DNA of 64,000 nt from Verrucomicrobiota bacterium (lineage in GTDB: Bacteria > Verrucomicrobiota > Verrucomicrobiia > CAIQCK01): contig JACRQF010000011.1 of NCBI GenBank assembly GCA_016222825.1, positions 62,001 to 126,000 on the forward strand. Reading direction: 5' to 3'. Below the pieces are notes generated by a model. The model worked only from the letters and a program-made list of their open reading frames with translations, was not told the origin of the DNA and searched no databases. The position numbers and the translations under genes are program-made. Positions 1 to 8,815 of this stretch are shown piece after piece; positions within the stretch are counted from its first letter, which is position 1; each line of letters starts with the position of its first letter.

Positions 1-3000
1 CTGTATTTCGTGTTGCCGACGGCCACAAGCGGCGTGTCGGCGGAGGTAGTGCCTGTGCCGGGCGTGCGGATGCCGAGTTGGCGGCCCTGCGCGGCGGCGG
101 CTCCGAACGCCTCAGCGCCTTCGTTGAAGGCAATACGCCAGTGAGCGCCGTTGTGCGCGTCGCGGTCCATCGTGAACCACGCGTCCGGCTTCGGGTAGCT
201 GCGCGGCGTCTTGAACTTCGCGGCGTATTGTTGCAGCAACGCGCCGCTCGGCCGCAGCGTGCCGTCGGGGTTGAGGATGCCGTAGTCGCTCTTCTCGCTG
301 ATGCGATAGCCACCCGCGAGCCACCACGGCGCTGCGCCGTTCGCGCCGGTCTCGAATGCGGCGCGGTAGATTAGTTCATGGCACTGTTCTTGGTAGGTGA
401 TTTCTTTCTCGCCGGGCTGCATGGCGGCGCGGTCCCACGCGCTGGCGCCGAACTCCACCCAGAGATACGGCTTTCCCTTCGTCGCGAAATGGATGTAGCG
501 GTTGATGAAGCCCGCGGCGTTGGTTCCCTTCGCGTCGGGTTTGAAGCCGTAGCCTTCCATCGCGAAGAAATCCACGTGCTTTGGCGTCGCGGTGAGCGTG
601 AAGTCCCACGGCGGCAGGTTGCCCTGACGGAAGCTGACGAGATGGTTCGGGTCGAGCCGGCGCAACGTGCGCGTCACGTCGTTCCATTTCCGGCTCATCA
701 GGTTGTCCATGAAGCGCCGGTAGGCGGCTACCATCACACGCGACGGGCCGTCTTCCTTGAACTGTTCGTTCGTCGGCGAAGTGACTCGGCCGTCCAGCCG
801 CGGCGCGGGCAGGCCCCAGTCGGCCTCGGCGTTGGTGAGGCTGCCGTAACGCTCGTCAATCCAACGCGCCCAATCGGCGTCCCAACGCTGGCGAAAGGGA
901 GCGGTCTCGGTCCATCCGAAACTGTTATACTTGCCGCCGAAGAGCCAGCCCGCCGGTTCCCAGATGAGGTCCCAGCCCATGAGCGTCGGATTCTCCGCGA
1001 GTCGCGTCGCGCGGACGAACTCCGCCACATTGTTCGCCTGGAAATGATGCGGCATCATCAGCCCTTGGAAATAATGCGGATCGTCGGTGATGACGTGCGA
1101 GGCGACGAAGACGAACACGCGGATGCCGTGGTTGCGGCAGCGGCGGAGGAAATCGAGCAGCGTGCGGCGGTCGTTCTGGTGATGCGCGCGAATGGCGACG
1201 AAGTTCGCGCCGAGCGACTCCAACTGACGCAGGTCGCGCTCGACCTCTTCAGGGTTGTAGAAACCGGGCGAGAGCCAGTGGAAGGTGTAGTCCTCCTGCT
1301 CCAGCGCGATGGCGTAGCGCGGCCAGTAATTGACGCCGACTGGATACCACTTCCGCCCTTCGAGCCAGAAATCGCCGTCCCGCACCGTCACGAACGCGTC
1401 GCGCGGGGCTTTCTCCGTCGAGAGCACGCCAATCTCGTGCGAGATGACATCAATCACCTTGCCGTCGCGCAGCAGTTCCGTTGTGACAACATAGTTCTGG
1501 CTGGTGAACTGTTTCGGCACCCACAGGAATGACGCCGTTGCCCTCGACGAGCGGCCCGGTTTGATCGTGAGTTTTGCCTCCCTTTGGAACGCCGGATTCC
1601 TGTCGCCCTCCGCGCAGACGCGAATGCGAACGGTGACGTCCGCCCGCTGTGCGCCATGATTGACCACCACCGCGCCGAGCCGGACCTTCTCGCCCGGCCA
1701 GTAGGAGAACTCTTGAGAGCCGGCGTGCGAGAGAAACACGCCATCAAAAATCCGCCGCGCCATGTCTCCGAAGAAACCGGCGCGAGCCATTTCCTTTAAC
1801 GCAGTGGGATCGCTGATAGCGCAGGCAGCCACCACCGAGCCTTCCGCTGCAACGGGAATGCTCGCTATGTTCGCGCCGACGAGCCGTCGCACCGCATCCG
1901 CGAACGCCGGTCCCTCCGACAGCGGCGCTTGGTGCAGCAACATCCACGCCACCGTGCCGCGCTCGACACCGTCCTTGTCGAAGCCTCGCACCAGCGGAAT
2001 CCAGCGCCATTTGTAGCCGCGCTCGAAACCTTTCCCTTCAGGCCGCGCATAGCATGACGCCGCTGTCGCAACGGCCGGCAGCTTCATCGTCTCGTCCCCG
2101 GCGGCCTTCAGCGAGGCGATGTTCGTCAGCGGATACGTCTTGTAAGCCGGCGACACCGTCTCGATCAGCGGGAGCGGATTCTTTTCCACTTCGCCGACGC
2201 CGGGGAACGGGTGAGTCGCGGTGCCGATCTGGTCCACCCAGACCGTATGTTTGCCGTCGGCCACGTAGGGGGTGATGTCGCGGTTCACCAACTTAAATGA
2301 GAGGCGGCGCGCCTTAAACGGATCGGCGTGACCCAGGACGCAGAAATCCTCCGCGCGGAGCACGTGATAGGTCCAGTTCCTGTTGATCGAAATGACGGCG
2401 ATGCCGCGTTGGAGTGGCTCGGTCTCCTCGATCAACCGCACGGCCAGCCGGGCGGTCTGCCCGTCGCCCTTGACCCAGAAGCACAACAGGCCGCCGGACG
2501 CAGCGTTCGCCAGAGGTTTACTGGACGCGCCCATGCCGGTCGGGAAACCGCTCTCGTAATCAAAGGCGATCTTCAGGCAACCCCGCGATCCTTCCACGCC
2601 GCCCGGCACGATTTCGGCGGCGGTGTGTTTTCGATAGGCGCCGCTTTGCGCCCAATCGGCGGCTTTGCCCGGCGCTTCTTTGTCGAAATCGTAGAGCATC
2701 CGAGTCGGCTTCAGGTTCTTCATCGCGTTGCGGATGAACGCGGCGTCCACCCAGCGGCCTTCGTGTTTCCAAACCGGATTTCCGAACGGCGTCATGCCGA
2801 GCACCATCAAGCTGCCCTTGCCGCCGAGATAGCGGGCCAGCGCATCAGCCCCTGCCGCGGGATAAGCCGTCGCGTTCGGGATTACATAGAGGAAGCGCTT
2901 TTTCGGTGAGAGCATTGCCTCATCGCACGCCGCCTCCGCCGACAGTAACTCGATCTCAAACTTCTCGCGTCGCAACGCCTCCGCGACCGCATCCGCCGTC

Positions 3001-3137
3001 GCCGCGTCTATCCCCACCGCTGCATCCTTGAGGATCGCCACGTGCCGCCGCAGTCCAGCCTCTTCGCCGGTCACGGATGTGCACGTAGTCAAAGCGACAG
3101 CAAGAACGGCCATAACATTGAATATGAGCTTCATCAT
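1..3137 (-). CDS. Secreted clan GH-A glycoside hydrolase, 3' end outside window
   Basis: About 1045 residues are visible and the frame is still open at the window edge. A hydrophobic signal-like start is followed by a region resembling a glutamine-amidotransferase-like fold (residues about 30-130), then beta-sandwich-like sequence. A TIM barrel starts near residue 580 with a phrase of the form GRKWYPVGVNYWP. Clan GH-A enzymes use two glutamates, and both candidates are visible: E727 in DLIWEP (acid/base) and E895 in WVEFG (nucleophile). It probably hydrolyses an exported plant or algal polysaccharide, but the exact GH family cannot be fixed by eye (GH2, GH5 and GH42-like all fit). The start ATG overlaps the TGA of the DUF6259 gene (ATGA), implying translational coupling. 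A second in-frame ATG follows immediately. Confidence 0.8.
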   Translation of the reverse strand, partial: MMKLIFNVMAVLAVALTTCTSVTGEEAGLRRHVAILKDAAVGIDAATADAVAEALRREKFEIELLSAEAACDEAMLSPKKRFLYVIPNATAYPAAGADALARYLGGKGSLMVLGMTPFGNPVWKHEGRWVDAAFIRNAMKNLKPTRMLYDFDKEAPGKAADWAQSGAYRKHTAAEIVPGGVEGSRGCLKIAFDYESGFPTGMGASSKPLANAASGGLLCFWVKGDGQTARLAVRLIEETEPLQRGIAVISINRNWTYHVLRAEDFCVLGHADPFKARRLSFKLVNRDITPYVADGKHTVWVDQIGTATHPFPGVGEVEKNPLPLIETVSPAYKTYPLTNIASLKAAGDETMKLPAVATAASCYARPEGKGFERGYKWRWIPLVRGFDKDGVERGTVAWMLLHQAPLSEGPAFADAVRRLVGANIASIPVAAEGSVVAACAISDPTALKEMARAGFFGDMARRIFDGVFLSHAGSQEFSYWPGEKVRLGAVVVNHGAQRADVTVRIRVCAEGDRNPAFQREAKLTIKPGRSSRATASFLWVPKQFTSQNYVVTTELLRDGKVIDVISHEIGVLSTEKAPRDAFVTVRDGDFWLEGRKWYPVGVNYWPRYAIALEQEDYTFHWLSPGFYNPEEVERDLRQLESLGANFVAIRAHHQNDRRTLLDFLRRCRNHGIRVFVFVASHVITDDPHYFQGLMMPHHFQANNVAEFVRATRLAENPTLMGWDLIWEPAGWLFGGKYNSFGWTETAPFRQRWDADWARWIDERYGSLTNAEADWGLPAPRLDGRVTSPTNEQFKEDGPSRVMVAAYRRFMDNLMSRKWNDVTRTLRRLDPNHLVSFRQGNLPPWDFTLTATPKHVDFFAMEGYGFKPDAKGTNAAGFINRYIHFATKGKPYLWVEFGASAWDRAAMQPGEKEITYQEQCHELIYRAAFETGANGAAPWWLAGGYRISEKSDYGILNPDGTLRPSGALLQQYAAKFKTPRSYPKPDAWFTMDRDAHNGAHWRIAFNEGAEAFGAAAAQGRQLGIRTPGTGTTSADTPLVAVGNTKY

Positions 3138-6100
3138 TTGAGCACTCCTTGCCGCACAGCGCGCCAATAGACGGCCTGTGTGTAGTAGTGGCCGTAGAAG
3201 ATGACCTTGTCGTAGTCCACCTGCGCAATCATCCGTTTCGTCAGCGCGAGTTGATCCGGTGTAAGGGAACGCTGCGGACAGAGAAGCTGCACCAGCGCCG
3301 CCTCGGCAGGCTCACGGATCGTGCGGTCCTCGGTGATGAGTGCGTCGGGACGCGTGGGGACTTGGTAGATGGATGACTTGCGGAGCGGCCATGTCCGCCA
3401 GTCGAACCAGAATGGTTTGCCTGACGGTGGATGGTATTTGAGACATTTGGTGAAGAATACCTGCGCGCGGTCCGCCGCCAATTGCATCGCCTCAAGCCAT
3501 TGCCGCTTCAGTTCGGGAGACTCTTCGAGTTGGTGGAGAACCTCCAACGAGACCTGCTCTTGCAGCAACGCGTAAGGAATCTTCGTGGATTCCTCCTTCG
3601 ACTTCGCGGCGGCTTCGGGACTGTAGCGGCGGGCGAGTTCCTTCCAGTGATTGTCACCGGTCACATCCGCGCCAATAGCGTAGATCATCGGCAGGCGCGC
3701 GATTTCGTGCGCCATGTTCTCCCACATTTTATCCACGATGCCATCGAACGTGCCCGTGTCCTTGCCGATGCTGTAGTTCTTCGCGGGGACGATGTTCCTC
3801 TCCATGCGCCGGCAGATAGCGGTGATGAGTTTTCGTATCGTCGCCTTTTCCTCCGGCTGCGAGAGCGGGCTGTGGTAGTAGCGCCACAGGCCATAGACGT
3901 GCCACGTGTATTGGTCGCGGGAACTCTCGGAGTAATGCGAGCGGCGGTCGCTCGGACAGATGCCGCGACTGACGAAGCCCTCAGTCGCGCTCACGGTGAC
4001 CAGCGACGCAAGACCGGCGAAGACTTTCGCGGCGAGCGGGCGCAACGCGGCATCGTTGGTGGCCGCGAAGCGGTCGCAGATCATGGACAGCATCAATCCG
4101 CCGCTGATGGCGCAGTCTTCCATGCCGGTGCCCCAGCCGTTGGGGTTGGGGTATTGGCGGCGGGCTTCCTTTGGCGACGGCAGGGCAGCGAGGCGCTTCG
4201 CTGGCTCGTAGCTGCAAACGTAGTCGTAGAAGAGATGCGTGCGGTCGTCGTAAAAGCGGTCCCACGCGGCGCGCCATGCTTCCTCGGCTTTCGCGCGCAG
4301 TTGCTGATCGGTCACGGCAAACGCAGTATCGGCTTTCTCGTAAACGAGAACCGCGAGACCGTGTTGTCCAAGACGCACCGACTGGCTGCCATCAGGCGCG
4401 GCATCCACTTTGGCCTCACCGAGGCAGCTTGATTCCTGAAACGCGTAGCCCGGCACGCGAATGCACGCCGTCGCCGGTGTTGGTGAAGTCTGCGTTGCCA
4501 CGACCGCCATGCGATTGCCGTTGATGAAACAGCGCGCGTTGACCTTCGGGTTATCGTTCACGAAGCCCTCGGTGTCCTTGTAGGTGCCCAGCAGCAACAG
4601 GTCGCAATACTTCTCCTTGAGCCGGTTGACTTGTGCCAGATAGCGCTGGTAGTTCGGCGCCTTGTCTATCAGGTCGCGGCAGCGGTAGATCTCGATGTCG
4701 TTGCGCAGGCCCTTGAGCAGGGCGTGATTCACGCGGCGCGGCACGTCGGTGTCGTCGCGGATTTCGCGGTCGGACAGGATGACCTCCGGAAACGTGAAGC
4801 GAATCCACTCGGTGAAATCTGTCGGGCCGGTCGCGCCGGTGATGTTGTGGATGTAGTCCACATGCTGCGCCGTCACGTCGGTGAAATGCTCCGTGCCGAG
4901 CGCGAAGTCGGGGCTGGCCTTCGCGTCCAGATAATCGTGGATCATCTTCAACGTCTCCGCCTTGTCGGCGATGACGCGCGTGTTCGGCACCGGAAACTCG
5001 CCGCTGAGGTCCCAGTTCGAGTTGGCTTCCGCGTAGCCCAACTGGTCGTAGAACACGCTGTCTACGTCGAAGCGGATCGCGCGGTCGGCCATCCGCAGGA
5101 GCTGCTTGCGCCACTCGTCGCGGCGCGTGTCGGCCACCACGAACGTCCGGGCATTGTAGTGGCCGGTGAACGTGCCGAGTCCCTTGAAGCGGTATTGCTC
5201 CGTGTAGTGCGCGCCAGTGTTGTCCTGAAAGCAAACATTCTTGCCGTCGCCGTTGCGGTAGAACGCGCTCGCGGTATCAATCAGCTTCCCGTTGAAGTAG
5301 AGCATCAACCGGCCGCCCTGCTTGCGGGAATCGGCGATGGCCTGCGCCCACGCCTTGTCGCCGCCTTGCGCCGCGTCGGTCACCCAATACGAGTCCGGAT
5401 AACCGTTGTCCATGCCGGCCTTCCACCAACCGAACGCCAGCACGTTCTCGCAGCCGACGCTCTGGCCGGCCTTGCGGATGCGGTCGCTCAGGTCGCTGAA
5501 CGAGAAAAACTGCTCGCCATACTGGTGAACAAAGATCAGCCGCTGCCAGCCTTTCATCTTGCGCACCCAGAGCGGCACTTCGCGCTGGTGCCACCAGGTG
5601 TCCGCCCATTTCCGGTAGAACTTCGACGTCTGGTGCCATCTGCCGGAGTAGGGCGCGATCACGTTCGCGTCGCACGACCACGACTTCCCTTTCACGCAGT
5701 TCGGATATTTGTAGAGGCCGGTCTCCAGTGCGGTCCACGCGCCCGCCGCATCGGGATACACGCGCAGCCCGTGCCACGTGTCCTGGAACGCCGGGTCGTG
5801 GCTGGCGAGATATAACCCCTGCGCCGCGCCCACGAGCGCGAAGCAGTTCGCCGACGTGTGTCCCGGATACTTCAGGTCCATCTGGCGGTAGAACTGTGAC
5901 GGCGCCATGTAGGGCGGACTGTTGCCAACACCGAGAATGTGGGCCGCCGGGTTTGCGATGAGTTGGCCGCCGCGCTGCGTCGTCAGCAACTTGCAGTCGG
6001 CCGGCAACCGGCAACCGCCGACCAGTGGATAGTGCAACTCGCGGATGATCGTGTGCGGCTCGTCGTTTGAAACCTCCGAGCCGAAACGAACCAGCCCGTC

Positions 6101-6445
6101 CTCCAGCCGGATGCTCAGCACCAGCTTCATCCGGAGGTTCGCGCCGCGAGCCTTCAGCGAATCGTAGCGGAGCACGATGCGATTGTCCTGCCGCTCAATC
6201 GCGGGCTGGTTTTCTGGCGCGACAACCTCGTTCTCCTTTTGCCCGTCCTTGCGGTCGAAATATAGCCGCCACAGCGGCCGGCCACCGGCGTAGTCGTGTT
6301 TGGTTTGCGGATTCTTCAGCGAAACCAGGTTGCCTTTCTCGTCAATCGCCACCTCGACCTGCTGGTCTTTCAGCGTGTAAACCTCCGCTTGGGCGGCGAC
6401 GAGAACCGACCACAGCGCCAGACCGCAAATCATCATGGATTTCAT
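3134..6445 (-). CDS. DUF6259-type glycosidase-like secreted protein
   Basis: A 1103-residue protein with a signal peptide (MKSMMICGLALWSVLVAAQA). The N-terminal beta-sandwich contains the phrase VEVAIDEKGNLVSLKNP typical of DUF6259 proteins. A TIM-barrel-like middle follows (FDVDSVFYDQLGYAEANSN). From about residue 690 there is a long helical domain (NGWGTGMEDCAISGGLMLSMICDR) that looks like an alpha/alpha toroid, so this may be a fusion of two glycan-active modules. Function is inferred from family and context: DUF6259 proteins sit among polysaccharide-degrading enzymes, but their substrate is not established. The start at 6445 is chosen because it precedes the signal peptide and overlaps the upstream TGA as ATGA. 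An open frame continues upstream to 6706 but reads as antisense of the neighbouring gene. Confidence 0.8.
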   Translation of the reverse strand: MKSMMICGLALWSVLVAAQAEVYTLKDQQVEVAIDEKGNLVSLKNPQTKHDYAGGRPLWRLYFDRKDGQKENEVVAPENQPAIERQDNRIVLRYDSLKARGANLRMKLVLSIRLEDGLVRFGSEVSNDEPHTIIRELHYPLVGGCRLPADCKLLTTQRGGQLIANPAAHILGVGNSPPYMAPSQFYRQMDLKYPGHTSANCFALVGAAQGLYLASHDPAFQDTWHGLRVYPDAAGAWTALETGLYKYPNCVKGKSWSCDANVIAPYSGRWHQTSKFYRKWADTWWHQREVPLWVRKMKGWQRLIFVHQYGEQFFSFSDLSDRIRKAGQSVGCENVLAFGWWKAGMDNGYPDSYWVTDAAQGGDKAWAQAIADSRKQGGRLMLYFNGKLIDTASAFYRNGDGKNVCFQDNTGAHYTEQYRFKGLGTFTGHYNARTFVVADTRRDEWRKQLLRMADRAIRFDVDSVFYDQLGYAEANSNWDLSGEFPVPNTRVIADKAETLKMIHDYLDAKASPDFALGTEHFTDVTAQHVDYIHNITGATGPTDFTEWIRFTFPEVILSDREIRDDTDVPRRVNHALLKGLRNDIEIYRCRDLIDKAPNYQRYLAQVNRLKEKYCDLLLLGTYKDTEGFVNDNPKVNARCFINGNRMAVVATQTSPTPATACIRVPGYAFQESSCLGEAKVDAAPDGSQSVRLGQHGLAVLVYEKADTAFAVTDQQLRAKAEEAWRAAWDRFYDDRTHLFYDYVCSYEPAKRLAALPSPKEARRQYPNPNGWGTGMEDCAISGGLMLSMICDRFAATNDAALRPLAAKVFAGLASLVTVSATEGFVSRGICPSDRRSHYSESSRDQYTWHVYGLWRYYHSPLSQPEEKATIRKLITAICRRMERNIVPAKNYSIGKDTGTFDGIVDKMWENMAHEIARLPMIYAIGADVTGDNHWKELARRYSPEAAAKSKEESTKIPYALLQEQVSLEVLHQLEESPELKRQWLEAMQLAADRAQVFFTKCLKYHPPSGKPFWFDWRTWPLRKSSIYQVPTRPDALITEDRTIREPAEAALVQLLCPQRSLTPDQLALTKRMIAQVDYDKVIFYGHYYTQAVYWRAVRQGVLK

Positions 6446-8736
6446 TTCGTGTCTCCGATCAAGTTCGTTGGCCCTTTGAATTCGACATTGATGAGCGAGT
6501 TGCTTCCCTTGCCTGTTGTGCCCTTGATGGCCGGGTTGTTGAGCGAGCCTTTGCTGACCAGGCTTGATGGAAGAACCAGCGTTCGCCGGTGCGTGGTATT
6601 GGCGTCGTTCGGCAGGAGCATCAGCTTCGCAAGCCGCCCGTTTTTTACCACGACCTCCACCGCGAGATTGCCGTGGCACGCAAGCTTGAACGAGAAGTCC
6701 TTCCACGCATCGGGAACGGCGGGTGCGACCCGGATTTGATCACCGCGGCTCTGCACGAGCATTTGGTTCAGCGCATAAACGACGTTGCCCGACGCAGTCG
6801 AGAACCACGGATGCATCGCGACCTTCGCCTCGTTGATCTCGAACATCTCCGCGAAGCAGCCTGCACCTGCCGCTGCCTCGTCGAGCAATTTGATTGGCTC
6901 AGTCTTGTCGCCCAGCGCGGCCAGTGCGGCGGCCATCCAGCCCGCATACCACGCGCAGACCGAATTGCCCACCGGATACATGTTGCCGGATGCCCGGCCG
7001 TTGGCGACAAAATGATAGACGGCATTCCGCTGGCGCGCGTCCGTCTCGTAGAACAGCGGGTAGGGGAAGAGTCCGCCGAGCGACGCCACGCTCTCCTCCT
7101 TGCAGCCAGGGTAGGGGGCATAGCGATCGCCGTTGTGCGGGAGCGACTCGCGCAGCTTCGAGGCCGCATGTTTCCACGCTACAGCCTCGGCGTTGTAGGT
7201 CTTGAGCAATGCCGCCGCCTGCGCCGCCGCTTCCAGCGTGTAGATCGCGCCGCAGGAGGTCATGAACGGATTCAGCCGCGCCGGCCCTAGTCGCTCCAAG
7301 TCGGTGCATTTGCCGATGAACATGCCGCCGTCGGGCGCTTCATAGACCATGTTCGCGAGGAAGAACCGCGCGCACTCCTTGATGACCGGATAGCCGGTGT
7401 TCTTCAGATAAGCCGCGTCGTCGGTGTAGAGGTGCTGGAACCACGCCGAGAGCGCGATGTTCGACATGTGGAAAACGTGTTCCATCCAGAAACCGGGCGG
7501 CGCCCCTTCGGTGCCGTCTTCGAGCGCCTCCCACGGAAACCGCGCGCCATACGTCCCTGGTTTGCCGTAGTGACTCGCGCGGTAGATCGCCTTCTGCAGC
7601 CCCGCAAACCTGAACTCCGGGCAACGCCGCGCGATGTCGCGATGGTTGCTGCTGATCAGCGCCTGGTAGCAGAACATCTCGTCCCAACCGAAAAACTTTC
7701 CCGCCCAGTGCGTGGGGAAGATGCCGACCGGAAACGACCACCTTGTCGCGTTCGCGCGCAGATGATATTGAGCGGTGCAATAAACTCTTTCCAGTTGCTC
7801 GTCCGGAATGCGCACATACGACTCGTCCCAATACTTGCTCCACTCCTGCCGATGCGACGCCAGCACGCCATCGAAGCCTTTTTGCCGCACCCGCGCTCGC
7901 AACTGTGTCGCGCGCTCCAGATAGTCCTTCCCGTCCAGCGAATCCGCGAACAGCAGATAGAACGTCACCTCCACCGGCCGCGCAGCATCAAGCGCGACAT
8001 CCGACGACAACGCGACCACTTGCTTGTCAATCGTCGTGGTTACCGGCTTGTCCGAGAATATTGAGATGATGCCGCCACACGAACGATGCCCGTCCAACTG
8101 ATACCGGAAATCCGCGCTCTGCGTCGTCTTGTTCCACTCCGACGCACACACCATGCGCCGCGGAACACGGTTCTCCTTGCCCGGCGGTGTGAACTGATAC
8201 TTGAACGTCAACTTGGCCGACCGCGCGTTTGGATTCTTCGCCGACAATCGCTTCTTCACCACAATCAGATCGTGGGCGAGATGTGTGAACACAACCGTCT
8301 CAACCGTCAGCGCATTCTCATACTCATTCCGGCAAGTCACGGTCGCTGTCTTCGTGTTTAGTGTTTGCGTCCAGCTTGTGGGTGTCGCGCAGTTCTTTCC
8401 ATCAACCTCAAGTGCCTGCTCGAAATGGCCGAAAGGAACCATGTCACCGTGCCCTGGTCCGTATCGTCGCCCCGCCCACCAGATGGTCGGCGTCATGCGG
8501 CAATAGGCGCGCTGAGACAGGCCACCCATGTAGTCCACCAGCATCGAAAGGCTCCCGTTGCTCACCAAAGGAGGGACATAGCTTGGCGGCACCGACTTCG
8601 CGGTCCCGCTTGCAGTTGTCTGGTGGGGCGAATCCTTTTCAGTAGAGGCGGCGACCACCAATCCCGGCAACGCAATGATTGCTGCAAGCACCAGCGTGAT
8701 AGTTCGTCCAATCTTGCCGCCAAGTTGATTGTTCAT
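6442..8736 (-). CDS. Secreted (alpha/alpha)6-barrel glycosidase, GH65/GH95-like
   Basis: About 764 residues. The signal segment reads RTITLVLAAIIALPGLVVAA. A beta-rich N-terminal domain is followed by an (alpha/alpha)6 barrel with GWDEMFCYQALISSNH, YGARFPWEALEDGTEGAPP and ECARFFLANMVYEA, the pattern of GH65/GH95-type enzymes. The C-terminus has the beta cap IRVAPAVPDAWKDFSF and GRLAKLMLLP. The catalytic acid is not obvious: the expected region reads CTDLERLGPARLNP, which differs from the GPDEY of phosphorylases, so family and substrate remain open. The start at 8736 is preferred over 8781 because it puts the signal peptide at the N-terminus. It lies 79 bases below the FAD gene, the largest gap in the operon, and its TGA overlaps the DUF6259 start. 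Confidence 0.75.
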   Translation of the reverse strand: MNNQLGGKIGRTITLVLAAIIALPGLVVAASTEKDSPHQTTASGTAKSVPPSYVPPLVSNGSLSMLVDYMGGLSQRAYCRMTPTIWWAGRRYGPGHGDMVPFGHFEQALEVDGKNCATPTSWTQTLNTKTATVTCRNEYENALTVETVVFTHLAHDLIVVKKRLSAKNPNARSAKLTFKYQFTPPGKENRVPRRMVCASEWNKTTQSADFRYQLDGHRSCGGIISIFSDKPVTTTIDKQVVALSSDVALDAARPVEVTFYLLFADSLDGKDYLERATQLRARVRQKGFDGVLASHRQEWSKYWDESYVRIPDEQLERVYCTAQYHLRANATRWSFPVGIFPTHWAGKFFGWDEMFCYQALISSNHRDIARRCPEFRFAGLQKAIYRASHYGKPGTYGARFPWEALEDGTEGAPPGFWMEHVFHMSNIALSAWFQHLYTDDAAYLKNTGYPVIKECARFFLANMVYEAPDGGMFIGKCTDLERLGPARLNPFMTSCGAIYTLEAAAQAAALLKTYNAEAVAWKHAASKLRESLPHNGDRYAPYPGCKEESVASLGGLFPYPLFYETDARQRNAVYHFVANGRASGNMYPVGNSVCAWYAGWMAAALAALGDKTEPIKLLDEAAAGAGCFAEMFEINEAKVAMHPWFSTASGNVVYALNQMLVQSRGDQIRVAPAVPDAWKDFSFKLACHGNLAVEVVVKNGRLAKLMLLPNDANTTHRRTLVLPSSLVSKGSLNNPAIKGTTGKGSNSLINVEFKGPTNLIGDTK

Positions 8737-8815
8737 CGCGCGGCCATTGTGGCGCACCAGTGCCCGCCGGTAAATGGACAAGAATCGCGTCTCGGTGGAT
8801 GCGGTTAGCGGGAGA

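Noticed and set aside
378..1532. Plus-strand frame of 384 codons near the left edge
   Set aside because: Antisense of the GH-A glycosidase, whose frame is continuous from 3137 to base 1 with catalytic glutamates.
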